A DNA stretch of 12,131 bases from F1-60-MAGs149 sp037133215 (GTDB lineage: Bacteria > Actinomycetota > Thermoleophilia > Gaiellales > F1-60-MAGs149): the NCBI GenBank assembly GCA_037133215.1, contig JBAXOM010000062.1:1-12131 (forward strand), in the 5' to 3' direction. The stretch's first letter is position 1, and each line of letters opens with the position of its first letter. Shown one piece after another: positions 6,343 to 12,131 of this stretch. The position numbers were made by a program, and so were the translations under genes. Below the pieces are notes generated by a model, which worked only from the letters and a program-made list of their open reading frames with translations, did not search any database and was not told where the DNA came from.

Positions 6343-7119
6343 TCAGACCGGGCGCCGAAACGCCTCCGCACTCGTTGCGCGGCCATCGTCGTCGCACGTA
6401 ATCAGGATGCCCTCAAGACGCACGTCCTCGGAAGCCGGTTCCAGCCGCTGTGGCTGCTGCAGAATGAAGCGGCGGAGCGAGAGTTCTTTCTTTGCGCCGA
6501 TTACCGAATCGTGCGGGCCGGTCATACCCGCATCGGTGATGTACGCAGTCCCTCCCGGCAAGACACGCGCATCGGAGGTCTGGACGTGCGTGTGGGTGCC
6601 GAGGACTGCCGTCGCGCGGCCAGCGAGGTGCCAGCCCATCGCAACCTTCTCGCTCGTTGCCTCGGCGTGGACATCGATCAGCACGATCGGCGTTGAGCGG
6701 TGCGCCTCATCGAGCAAAGCGTCAACGACCGAGAACATCGACTGCGCAGGCTCCATCGTGAAGGACCCGAGTAAATTGATCACCGCGACCTGCTGACCAT
6801 TGCTCGTCGGCACGATCTGCAACCCTCGCCCCGGCAACTTGTCGAGCAGGTTTGCGGGGCGCACAACTCGATCCGCCTCGATGAGATACGGCCCAATCTC
6901 CTTACGCCGCCAAAGGTGATTGCCGAGCGTCAGGCAGTCGGCACCAGCAGCCAGCAGTCGCTCTGCCAGTTTTGGTGTTAGCCCCGCCCCATCCGCAGCG
7001 TTCTCCGCGTTGACCACCACACAATCGAGCTCGAGCTCGGCCCGTAGAAGACGTAACTTCGACTCGATTGCCGACACGCCGGGAGCGCCGTACACGTCGG
7101 CCAGAAAGAGGATTCTCAT
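6343..7119 (-). CDS. YmdB-family metallophosphoesterase (2',3'-cyclic nucleotide phosphodiesterase type)
   Basis: A 258-residue cytosolic protein matching the YmdB/TIGR00282 family in length and motif order. The motifs are 'MRILFLADVYGAPG' with Asp8, 'VVNAENAADGAGLT' with Glu39 and Asn40, 'TLGNHLWRRKEI' with Asn67 and His68, 'IDVHAEATSEKVAMG' with His151, and 'LGTHTHVQTSDARVLPGGTAYITDAGMTGP', here described only in part, with His176 and His178. These are the expected ligands of a two-metal centre. Family members characterised in Bacillus hydrolyse 2',3'-cyclic AMP and affect biofilm formation and gene expression. Whether that holds here is inference. The start ATG overlaps the stop of the upstream LytM-like gene (shared bases 7116-7119), so it is probably translated by coupling. 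Its stop is one base from the stop of the convergent GT87-like gene. Confidence 0.9.
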   Translation of the reverse strand: MRILFLADVYGAPGVSAIESKLRLLRAELELDCVVVNAENAADGAGLTPKLAERLLAAGADCLTLGNHLWRRKEIGPYLIEADRVVRPANLLDKLPGRGLQIVPTSNGQQVAVINLLGSFTMEPAQSMFSVVDALLDEAHRSTPIVLIDVHAEATSEKVAMGWHLAGRATAVLGTHTHVQTSDARVLPGGTAYITDAGMTGPHDSVIGAKKELSLRRFILQQPQRLEPASEDVRLEGILITCDDDGRATSAEAFRRPV

Positions 7120-7925
7120 GACGCCGCCACTGCCGTTGCTGGTCGCACTTCGAGGTGGATCCGATTGCCCCCGTCCTGCGTGTACTTGCTGAGCAGCGGA
7201 TCGAGCGCCCCGGTGATGTCAACGATTCGTCCCAGTTTTGTCCAGGCCTCCGGCCGCGTCGAGACCGGCACGCCGACCGAGAGTTTCGGATCGGATTGGA
7301 TACCGGTAGCGATTACGACGACACCTGGGTTCGCAATCGGTTCGATCGCGATTTGGTCGCCGTAGGCAGTGCCGTTCACGATCAGCGGCGTGATCGAGAG
7401 CACCTTGCCGTCGACCGGGGCATACGTGTCGGTTCCAACCGGCGCGCCGATATCCACCGACGTTGTGTCTCCGTCAGTCTGATAGTCCGGGCCGCCAGCG
7501 TTATCACCGGCAAAGGACGAGATAACGTTCGCGAAAATCCCCTCATCGAGTGGTTGTCCAACCGGTTCCAGTGGAAGTGCGTCAGCACCGACAACCGGGT
7601 GAAACAAGATTGCCGTGACTCTCGATTGCTGAATCGGCACAAGCAACACGAGTTGATCCTGCCGCGCCATCGTCTGCGGGCGGGGCGCGCCCGACGGCAA
7701 GATGCGGGTGGCGGGCGCAAGCGAGGGAATCAGGTTGACGCCGCCAACGTGCACCAGCTGAAGCGCGCCAACGACGACGATGCCCAGCACCAGCGCACAG
7801 GCGACCCACAGCCGCGCACGGCTGGATTTGCGCACCGGCATGGTGGGCGGCGGTAGAAGGATGTCGATGCCCGATCCCGTCAACTCGACGGTCGCAACAT
7901 CGGCCTGCTCATCGTGCACGGCCAT
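7116..7925 (-). CDS. Membrane-anchored degenerate LytM/M23-like domain protein
   Basis: A 269-residue protein: polar cytosolic N-terminus (1-35), one membrane helix (about 39-58), a linker to about 145, then a C-terminal domain resembling the LytM/M23 beta-sandwich. The matching stretch is 'VDIGAPVGTDTYAPVDGKVL' (157-176), followed by 'YGDQIAIEP', 'VGVPV' and a terminal 'GNRIHLEVRP' (253-262). In active M23 enzymes the first stretch starts HxGxD and the last reads HLHFE. Here the first metal His is Thr154, Asp158 is kept, the first His of HLH is replaced by Arg255 and only His257 remains. The usual middle His is also missing ('VVVIATGI'). I infer a non-hydrolytic domain, as in LytM factors that activate amidases. 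It lies 30 nt after the class A PBP and is coupled to the YmdB-type gene. A non-M23 fold cannot be excluded. Confidence 0.62.
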   Translation of the reverse strand: MAVHDEQADVATVELTGSGIDILLPPPTMPVRKSSRARLWVACALVLGIVVVGALQLVHVGGVNLIPSLAPATRILPSGAPRPQTMARQDQLVLLVPIQQSRVTAILFHPVVGADALPLEPVGQPLDEGIFANVISSFAGDNAGGPDYQTDGDTTSVDIGAPVGTDTYAPVDGKVLSITPLIVNGTAYGDQIAIEPIANPGVVVIATGIQSDPKLSVGVPVSTRPEAWTKLGRIVDITGALDPLLSKYTQDGGNRIHLEVRPATAVAAS

Positions 7926-7931
7926 AGGGCG

Positions 7932-7937
7932 AGTGTA
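7932..7937 (-). promoter_or_regulatory. Putative -10 hexamer TACACT, leaderless spacing
   Basis: On the minus strand TACACT lies in the 30-nt gap after the PBP stop and is followed by six bases and the ATG at 7925. It matches TANNNT exactly. It implies that the LytM-like and YmdB-type genes can be expressed separately from the PBP gene. No -35 is evident. Confidence 0.5.
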
Positions 7938-7955
7938 CCCGCGCTGCGCGCGTGC

Positions 7956-10085
7956 CTACGGCACCGCAGCCGCGGTGGTGCTCGGCTCCGTCGTTGCAGG
8001 CGCGGTCGTGGTCGGTGGCTCGGCAGTGGTCGATGTCGCCGCAGGAACGGCTGGCACGGTGACGGTTTTCTGCGGTGCGGGCATCGAAAGGGTCAGTGCG
8101 GGGACCGACACCGTCGAGACAATTCGGTTGGCGAACTGCGAGTTAAAGCCACTCCAGGCCACGGGTGTCTTTGGCGCAGCAAAATCGACCGGCGGAGTTC
8201 CGTCGAGGGCCGAATCCATGTACGTATGCCAGATGTCGGCCGGCAACGTTGGCCCCGAGACAGCCCCAACGCCCTCGATGTTGTACATCGACTTGGTTTC
8301 GTCGGGGTAGCCAATCCAGACGCACGTCGCAAGCGTGGGGGTAAATCCACAAAACCACGCGTCGGTGTGATTATCGGTCGTGCCCGTCTTGCCCGCCTCT
8401 GGGCGGTCGTCCGACATCAGTGCGCCGGTACCCGTACCCGAATGCATGTTCTCACCGAGGATGCGGGTTACCTCTGCGGCTACTCCATCCTGGATCACTC
8501 GCACGCCACGAGTCCGCTTGCCAAGGAGCTCTTGCCCCGACGCGTCGAGCACGGTCTTGATCGCCGTCGGCGGGTGATACACGCCGCCATTCGCAAGCGT
8601 GGCGTAGACGGTTGCCATCTCCAACGGAGACACTCCTTCGGCGCCAAGCGTGATCGAGGGCACCGGTGTCAACGGCGATGTTCGTACGCCGAGGCGCTTC
8701 GCCATGTCAACGATGTTGGGTGGGCCGACGTCGATCGCAAGTTGCGCGTAGACCGTGTTGTCCGATGCGAGCGTGGCATTCTCGAGCGACACCGCGCCGG
8801 CATATTCCCCGCCGGCAGTCGCTACATCCCACGTCGGCGAACTGGGGTCGGGGCGCCAAGAGAAGGGCGCTGACATGTAGGTCGTTGCGCTCGGGTCAAT
8901 CCCCTGTTCGATCGCCGTTGCGAGCGTAATAGTCTTGAACGTTGAGCCTGGCTGACGACGACTCTGTGACGTGAGGTCGAACTGATCCGTGTGGAAGTTA
9001 CGCGTCGATGCCATCGCCACGATCTCTCCCGTCTTGGGGCGAATCGAGACGATCGCTGCATCCGGATCACCCGCCGTCGGCAAAATCTTGTGCATGGCAG
9101 CTCGCGCCTTGGCCTGCAAGACGGGATCGAGTGTCGAGTGGATCTGGAGCCCGCCGGCGCGAACCGCAGCCTCTCCGAAGTCCGGCTCCTTCGCCAACTC
9201 GTTCGCGACGTACCGCACGAAAAAGCTCTCCTTGACGGCGCCGTAGACGTGACCGCGCTTGAGGTGCAATGGCGTGGCAGCAGCTTTGCGTTCCTGCGCC
9301 GCAGTGATCACACCAGTGTCTTGCATAGCCTGCAGAACCTCAGCACGGCGCGCAACTGCGTCTTTCGGATTGTGGTACGGGTCGTATTTGCTTGGCAGCT
9401 GTGGCAGCCCTGACAGCAGTGCGGCCTCGGGCAACGTCAAGTCCTTCGCCGGCTTGGCGAAGTACGTCTGGGCTGCAGCCTCGACGCCGTAGGCGTTGTT
9501 GCCGTAAAACACGGTGTTGAGATAGGCCGTCAGGATCTCGTCCTTCGAGAACCGGTCCTCCAACTGAATCGCCAGCAAGGCCTCACGAATTTTGCGATCA
9601 AACGTGTGCTGCTTAACGATGTAGATCTGCGAGATCAACTGCTGCGTCAGCGTGGAGCCACCCTGGACGATGTGCCCGGCGGCAACGTTGCTCACGATCG
9701 CGCGGGCGATTCCCTGTGGGTCAATGCCGCCGTGCTCATAGAAGCGGCGGTCCTCGATGGCCACGGTGCCCTTCTTCATCCAGGGCGAGATCTCGTTGGA
9801 GTTGATGGGCTGGCGATTCTCGTCGTTCGCAAGGACACCGAGGCTTTTACCGTTGTCGGCGTAGACCGTGCTGTTCGCGCCAATCTCACGCGCCTTGATG
9901 GCGTTGAGCGTGGGTAGGTCTCCGAGATAGCGAGCCGCACCAAAGAGGAGCAGTCCAGCCGTCAACGAGGCAGTCACCGCAAGGACGATGAAGGCGGTCG
10001 CGAACGCGCTCCTCCGGCCGGTGCGCTTGCGCTGTCCCTTGTTGCGCTTGCGCCGCGAGACACCCTTGCCGACGTTCTCAGGCAT
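7956..10085 (-). CDS. Class A penicillin-binding protein (GT51 transglycosylase plus transpeptidase)
   Basis: A 709-residue bifunctional peptidoglycan synthase that polymerises lipid II and cross-links stem peptides on the outer membrane face. Numbering from the ATG at 10085: a very basic cytosolic N-terminus (1-26), one membrane helix (about 29-50), GT51 domain with 'EDRRFYEHGGID' (112-123) holding the catalytic Glu112, 'QGGSTLTQQL' (141-150) and 'KIREALLAIQLE' (165-176), then the transpeptidase domain. All three penicillin-binding motifs are intact: 'STFK' with nucleophile Ser381, 'SDN' at 441-443 and 'KTGT' at 566-569. The C-terminus is a Thr/Pro/Ala-rich tail of about 35 residues, probably wall-spanning and disordered. 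A GTG at 10094 would add three residues. I prefer the ATG because AGCAGG lies 8 nt upstream. Its stop is 30 nt before the LytM-like gene. Confidence 0.96.
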   Translation of the reverse strand: MPENVGKGVSRRKRNKGQRKRTGRRSAFATAFIVLAVTASLTAGLLLFGAARYLGDLPTLNAIKAREIGANSTVYADNGKSLGVLANDENRQPINSNEISPWMKKGTVAIEDRRFYEHGGIDPQGIARAIVSNVAAGHIVQGGSTLTQQLISQIYIVKQHTFDRKIREALLAIQLEDRFSKDEILTAYLNTVFYGNNAYGVEAAAQTYFAKPAKDLTLPEAALLSGLPQLPSKYDPYHNPKDAVARRAEVLQAMQDTGVITAAQERKAAATPLHLKRGHVYGAVKESFFVRYVANELAKEPDFGEAAVRAGGLQIHSTLDPVLQAKARAAMHKILPTAGDPDAAIVSIRPKTGEIVAMASTRNFHTDQFDLTSQSRRQPGSTFKTITLATAIEQGIDPSATTYMSAPFSWRPDPSSPTWDVATAGGEYAGAVSLENATLASDNTVYAQLAIDVGPPNIVDMAKRLGVRTSPLTPVPSITLGAEGVSPLEMATVYATLANGGVYHPPTAIKTVLDASGQELLGKRTRGVRVIQDGVAAEVTRILGENMHSGTGTGALMSDDRPEAGKTGTTDNHTDAWFCGFTPTLATCVWIGYPDETKSMYNIEGVGAVSGPTLPADIWHTYMDSALDGTPPVDFAAPKTPVAWSGFNSQFANRIVSTVSVPALTLSMPAPQKTVTVPAVPAATSTTAEPPTTTAPATTEPSTTAAAVP

Positions 10086-10093
10086 GCGGAGCA

Positions 10094-10099
10094 CCTGCT
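10094..10099 (-). promoter_or_regulatory. Ribosome binding site (AGCAGG) deciding the PBP start
   Basis: On the minus strand AGCAGG lies 8 nt before the ATG at 10085, a normal distance. The GTG at 10094 overlaps this element and has no purine-rich sequence of its own, so the ATG is the better start. Confidence 0.5.
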
Positions 10100-10254
10100 G
10101 GGATACTCAGAAAAAGCACAGACTTCACGACTCGCACGCTATCACCGGGTTTTTTGAGGGTTTTATCTGCTGCGCGCGGGCTTACTTGCTGCGGAGAACA
10201 CACAGAACGAACCTTTTCGTCGACGCTCAATCCTGTCCTGCCCCGCCCCAGCGG

Positions 10255-10260
10255 TACCAT
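10255..10260 (+). promoter_or_regulatory. Putative -10 hexamer TACCAT, leaderless spacing
   Basis: TACCAT is followed by seven bases and a GTG at 10268 that is in frame with the lipoprotein gene. The hexamer includes the first two bases of the ATG at 10259, so that ATG could not be the start of a transcript made from this promoter. Confidence 0.42.
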
Positions 10261-10267
10261 GCGAAAC

Positions 10268-11113
10268 GTGCGTCGCCTTGGGCTCCTCTTTTCTACCGCG
10301 CTCGTCGCTGTGCTGCTGGCTGGCTGTGGCGTCAAATCTGAGCCAACCACATCGAGTCTTGCCTTTCCGAGCCGCGCTGTCGACGCCTCGGGCCAAACTG
10401 TCACGCTGACCAAGCCCCCCACGCGCATCGTGTCGTTTGACGTCGGCGCGACCGCGATCCTACGCGACCTCGGCCTCGGTAACGTCACCGTTGCCCCGAC
10501 TGCGGCGACACTCTCCACCGAGGTCGCCAAGTCCACCACCGCGCTGGTGATCGTGCCGTCCACGCTCGACCGGGGACTGCTGCAGACCATCACCCACGCC
10601 ACGACCGCGCCGGTCTACCAGTACGGAGCAAATCCACTTTCCACTGCACCCTCGGCCATCACCCAGCTGGGGCTGGTGGTCGGCAGGGGGCCCGAGGCGG
10701 CAGCGATCGCCAAGGCCGTCGCCGCTAGCCTCTCGGCACTCGCCGCTCAGCTCGCGACAGAATCCTCGGTGCGCGTTCTGCTCGAGGGTCGTGGCTTTAC
10801 GGCCTACGGCCCGGCAACGCCTGCCGGTCTCGCCGTCTCGGCTGCTGGCGGCACGAACGTCGTCACCACCGACCAGCCCCTTAACCTCGCCGATGTCGCC
10901 GGCCTCAATGTCGGTGCCTGGGTCTCCCTCCAACCTGGCGGCAGTACCTTGGCCTCGCTCCAGAGCTATCCCGAACTCGCGACAGTTCCGGCGGTCAAGG
11001 ACGCTCGGATCGTGCCGCTGCCAAAGGATGGCTTTCCCATCGACGCTGCCCTCCCTGCCGCACTCCGCGCCCTCGCGGATGATCTCCACGCCGCAGCGGT
11101 CTCGACGGGATGA
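10268..11113 (+). CDS. Substrate-binding lipoprotein of the BtuF/FecB-type (periplasmic-binding-protein class III) family
   Basis: A 281-residue extracytoplasmic lipoprotein from the GTG start. The signal is 'RRLGLLFSTALVAVLL' with lipobox L-A-G-C and lipidated Cys20. The mature part starts with a short Ser/Thr spacer, then the family entry 'DASGQTVTLTKPPTRIVSFD' and 'ATAILRDLGLGNV', typical of binding proteins for iron-siderophore, haem or cobalamin. Two lobes are suggested, with the linking helix around the middle ('GPEAAAIAKAVAASLSALAA') and a C-terminal helix. The protein is somewhat short and its ligand cannot be named. No ABC permease or ATPase lies nearby; the next gene, overlapping by ATGA, is a CPBP protease. 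ATG at 10259 would add three residues, and the frame is open back to 10154, but the extra N-terminal residues would sit before the signal peptide and lack any start signal. Confidence 0.8.
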   Translation: MRRLGLLFSTALVAVLLAGCGVKSEPTTSSLAFPSRAVDASGQTVTLTKPPTRIVSFDVGATAILRDLGLGNVTVAPTAATLSTEVAKSTTALVIVPSTLDRGLLQTITHATTAPVYQYGANPLSTAPSAITQLGLVVGRGPEAAAIAKAVAASLSALAAQLATESSVRVLLEGRGFTAYGPATPAGLAVSAAGGTNVVTTDQPLNLADVAGLNVGAWVSLQPGGSTLASLQSYPELATVPAVKDARIVPLPKDGFPIDAALPAALRALADDLHAAAVSTG

Positions 11114-11811
11114 GCACGCCAGAAACCCCTCGCGGACTCGCCCTTGGACTGCTCCTGGCCTTGCCGCTCGCGGTGCAGTTTGGCTTCGTCGCGCTCGCAG
11201 CGAGTCTGGCCTCGCAGTTCTTCACGATGCCCACGGGTACAACCTCGTTTTACAACCTTCCCCAGGCCACCATCCTCTTTACGGCGTACGTCGTCTTTGC
11301 GGGCACGATCTGGTTTGTTGCTCGCCGCGTTGGTCCACCCCGTGAGGTACTCGCGGTCCGCCGCACCCCGTTGGGTCGAGCGATCGGACTAAGTGTCGTT
11401 GCCCTCGTCGTCGGTGTTGGTGCATCCGCATTACTCGACCCCATCTTTCATGGCTCGGCGAGCCAGAAGGTCGAACTCGGCCCATTCCCAGGTACCCCCG
11501 CGAGTGTGATCGCAATCGTGCTCAGCGCCATCACGATCATCGGTGGTGCAGCATTGACCGAAGAGCTCTATTTTCGTGGCCTTCTGTACGGCCAGTTGGG
11601 TCGCCGCTGGGGTGCCGCATCTGCGGTGGTCGGGTCGGCCGGCATCTTCGGTTTAGCCCATTTTGAGCCAAATGCGTTCCCCTCTCTGTTTGCTCTTGGC
11701 CTTGTTTTGGGGTTCCTGCGCCTGAAGACCAACTCGTTCTGGCCCGGCGTCGGCGTGCACGCCGCGAACAACGTATTGGCGTTCACTGCGCTACTGCTGG
11801 CGTTGAAGTAG
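11110..11811 (+). CDS. CPBP-family intramembrane glutamic protease (CAAX/Abi type)
   Basis: A 233-residue polytopic protein with about six to seven membrane helices. The family motifs are complete: 'TEELYFRG' (150-157) with Glu151, Glu152 and Arg156; 'FGLAHF' (180-185) with His184; and 'GVHAANN' (215-221) with His217 and Asn221. These form the membrane-embedded active site of Rce1-like proteases, so it is probably catalytic. Bacterial members process peptides or membrane proteins; the substrate here is unknown. The ATG overlaps the stop of the lipoprotein gene by ATGA, indicating coupled translation. The pairing with a binding lipoprotein is unusual and may hint that one protein acts on or beside the other. 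That is inference only. Confidence 0.9.
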   Translation: MSTPETPRGLALGLLLALPLAVQFGFVALAASLASQFFTMPTGTTSFYNLPQATILFTAYVVFAGTIWFVARRVGPPREVLAVRRTPLGRAIGLSVVALVVGVGASALLDPIFHGSASQKVELGPFPGTPASVIAIVLSAITIIGGAALTEELYFRGLLYGQLGRRWGAASAVVGSAGIFGLAHFEPNAFPSLFALGLVLGFLRLKTNSFWPGVGVHAANNVLAFTALLLALK

Positions 11812-11829
11812 CAGGTTTTCTCGTATGCT
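11803..11829 (+). promoter_or_regulatory. Candidate promoter for the chorismate mutase gene
   Basis: TTGAAG at 11803-11808 and TATGCT at 11824-11829 form a -35/-10 pair with a 15-bp spacer, slightly shorter than ideal. Transcription would begin near 11836, giving a leader of about 20 nt that holds the ribosome binding site. The -35 overlaps the last codons of the CPBP gene. Co-transcription with that gene is also possible. Confidence 0.4.
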
Positions 11830-11846
11830 CCGCGCGTCTACGCAGT

Positions 11847-11851
11847 AGGAG
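11847..11851 (+). promoter_or_regulatory. Ribosome binding site AGGAG before the chorismate mutase GTG
   Basis: AGGAG lies 5 nt before the GTG at 11857. It is the clearest Shine-Dalgarno sequence in the window, and it fixes the non-ATG start of a gene whose reading frame leaves the window. Confidence 0.7.
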
Positions 11852-11856
11852 AGCAC

Positions 11857-12131
11857 GTGAGCGACCAGTCCAGCGATCCGATCGTCGAGCAGTTCCGCAA
11901 CCAGATCACCGATACCGATCTCGCGATCCTCGAAGCGATCAACAAGCGCATTACGACCGTCCGCAAATTGCACGCGTATAAGGCCGAGCAGGGCTACGAC
12001 GCCGTCGATCCCGCCCGTGAGGATTGGCTGACGCAGTACCTCCAGCGCTGCAACAAGGGTCCGTTGTCGAACGACGAGGTCGCCATTCTCTGGCGCTCGA
12101 TTATCGATTCGACGCTGCGCGAAGTTGCGCG
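11857..12131 (+). CDS. AroQ-type chorismate mutase (N-terminal part, runs off right edge)
   Basis: A GTG start opens a frame of 91 codons plus two bases with no stop before the edge. The translation is the all-helical AroQ fold that converts chorismate to prephenate for Phe and Tyr synthesis in the cytosol. The active-site residues known from the E. coli enzyme (Arg11, Arg28, Lys39, Asp48, Arg51, Glu52) are all present at identical spacing, shifted by three: Arg14, Arg31, Lys42, Asp51, Arg54, Glu55. Other family marks are 'FRNQITDTDLAIL' (13-25), 'YKAEQG' (41-46), 'DPAREDWL' (51-58) and 'GPLSNDEV' further on. Whether the protein ends after the mutase domain or continues into prephenate dehydratase or dehydrogenase cannot be told. 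The start is fixed by AGGAG 5 nt upstream. It lies 45 nt after the CPBP gene with its own candidate promoter. Confidence 0.9.
   Translation, partial: MSDQSSDPIVEQFRNQITDTDLAILEAINKRITTVRKLHAYKAEQGYDAVDPAREDWLTQYLQRCNKGPLSNDEVAILWRSIIDSTLREVA

Noticed and set aside
7914..8873. A 319-codon plus-strand open frame opposite the PBP C-terminus
   Set aside because: It is Arg-rich with no motif. The opposite strand carries the SDN and KTGT motifs of the transpeptidase domain.
10100..10254. Possible riboswitch (for example cobalamin) before the binding lipoprotein
   Set aside because: The divergent gap is too short and has no recognisable B12-box or multi-helix structure. It contains a repeated GGGTTTT and two GCTGCG copies that I judge to be chance. 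The candidate leaderless start would leave no leader RNA.
10154..10267. Longer N-terminus for the lipoprotein (start at 10154)
   Set aside because: The extra residues are Cys/Arg/Ser-rich and would precede the signal peptide. No ribosome binding site is present.
1..12131. Mobile element, defence island, toxin-antitoxin pair or CRISPR array
   Set aside because: I found no transposase, integrase, terminal inverted repeats, spaced direct repeats, or sharp change in composition. All recognised genes are typical chromosomal envelope or metabolism genes.

Overview
The window reads as an ordinary chromosomal segment of a high-GC actinobacterium. The best guess is class Thermoleophilia (Solirubrobacterales-like). 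I base that on the GT87-like protein, whose N-terminal extracytoplasmic domain and 'MARG..GFG' linker resemble proteins I associate with that group, on the PDZ domain style of the HtrA protease, and on the Thr/Pro/Ala-rich tail of the penicillin-binding protein. This is family knowledge, not a search result. There is no rRNA, tRNA, insertion sequence, CRISPR array, phage gene or obvious foreign island. No stretch over 300 bases lacks a gene.

Layout. Left edge to 1031 (-): truncated membrane-fused spermidine-synthase-like protein, running off the window. 1137-2369 (+): membrane-anchored HtrA/DegP-type serine protease with one PDZ domain, followed by a strong hairpin at 2396-2434. 2524-2757 (-): small two-helix membrane protein. 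2844-6341 (+): a tight cluster of DAGK-family lipid kinase, DUF4126 membrane protein and GT87-like polytopic membrane glycosyltransferase. It meets, tail to tail with one base between the stops, a minus-strand group: class A penicillin-binding protein (10085-7956), a membrane-anchored degenerate LytM/M23-like protein (7925-7116), then a YmdB-type phosphoesterase (7119-6343). 10268-11811 (+): lipoprotein of the BtuF/FecB-type substrate-binding family, stop-start overlapped with a CPBP intramembrane protease. 11857 to the right edge (+): N-terminal 91 codons of an AroQ chorismate mutase.

The common theme is the cell envelope: peptidoglycan synthesis (PBP), a probable non-catalytic LytM factor, envelope proteolysis (HtrA, CPBP), lipid phosphorylation and membrane glycosyl transfer. 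No single pathway is shown, and I found no convincing new multi-gene system.

The most distinctive DNA-level signal is a recurrent TANNNT hexamer placed 6-7 nt before the start codon of five genes on both strands (TACCGT, TAGGAT, TACGAT, TACACT, TACCAT), with a weaker TACAAC before htrA. That is the arrangement expected for leaderless mRNAs, and it changes the best start codon for at least three genes. Only three non-overlapping starts (lipid kinase, PBP, chorismate mutase) show a Shine-Dalgarno-like sequence instead.
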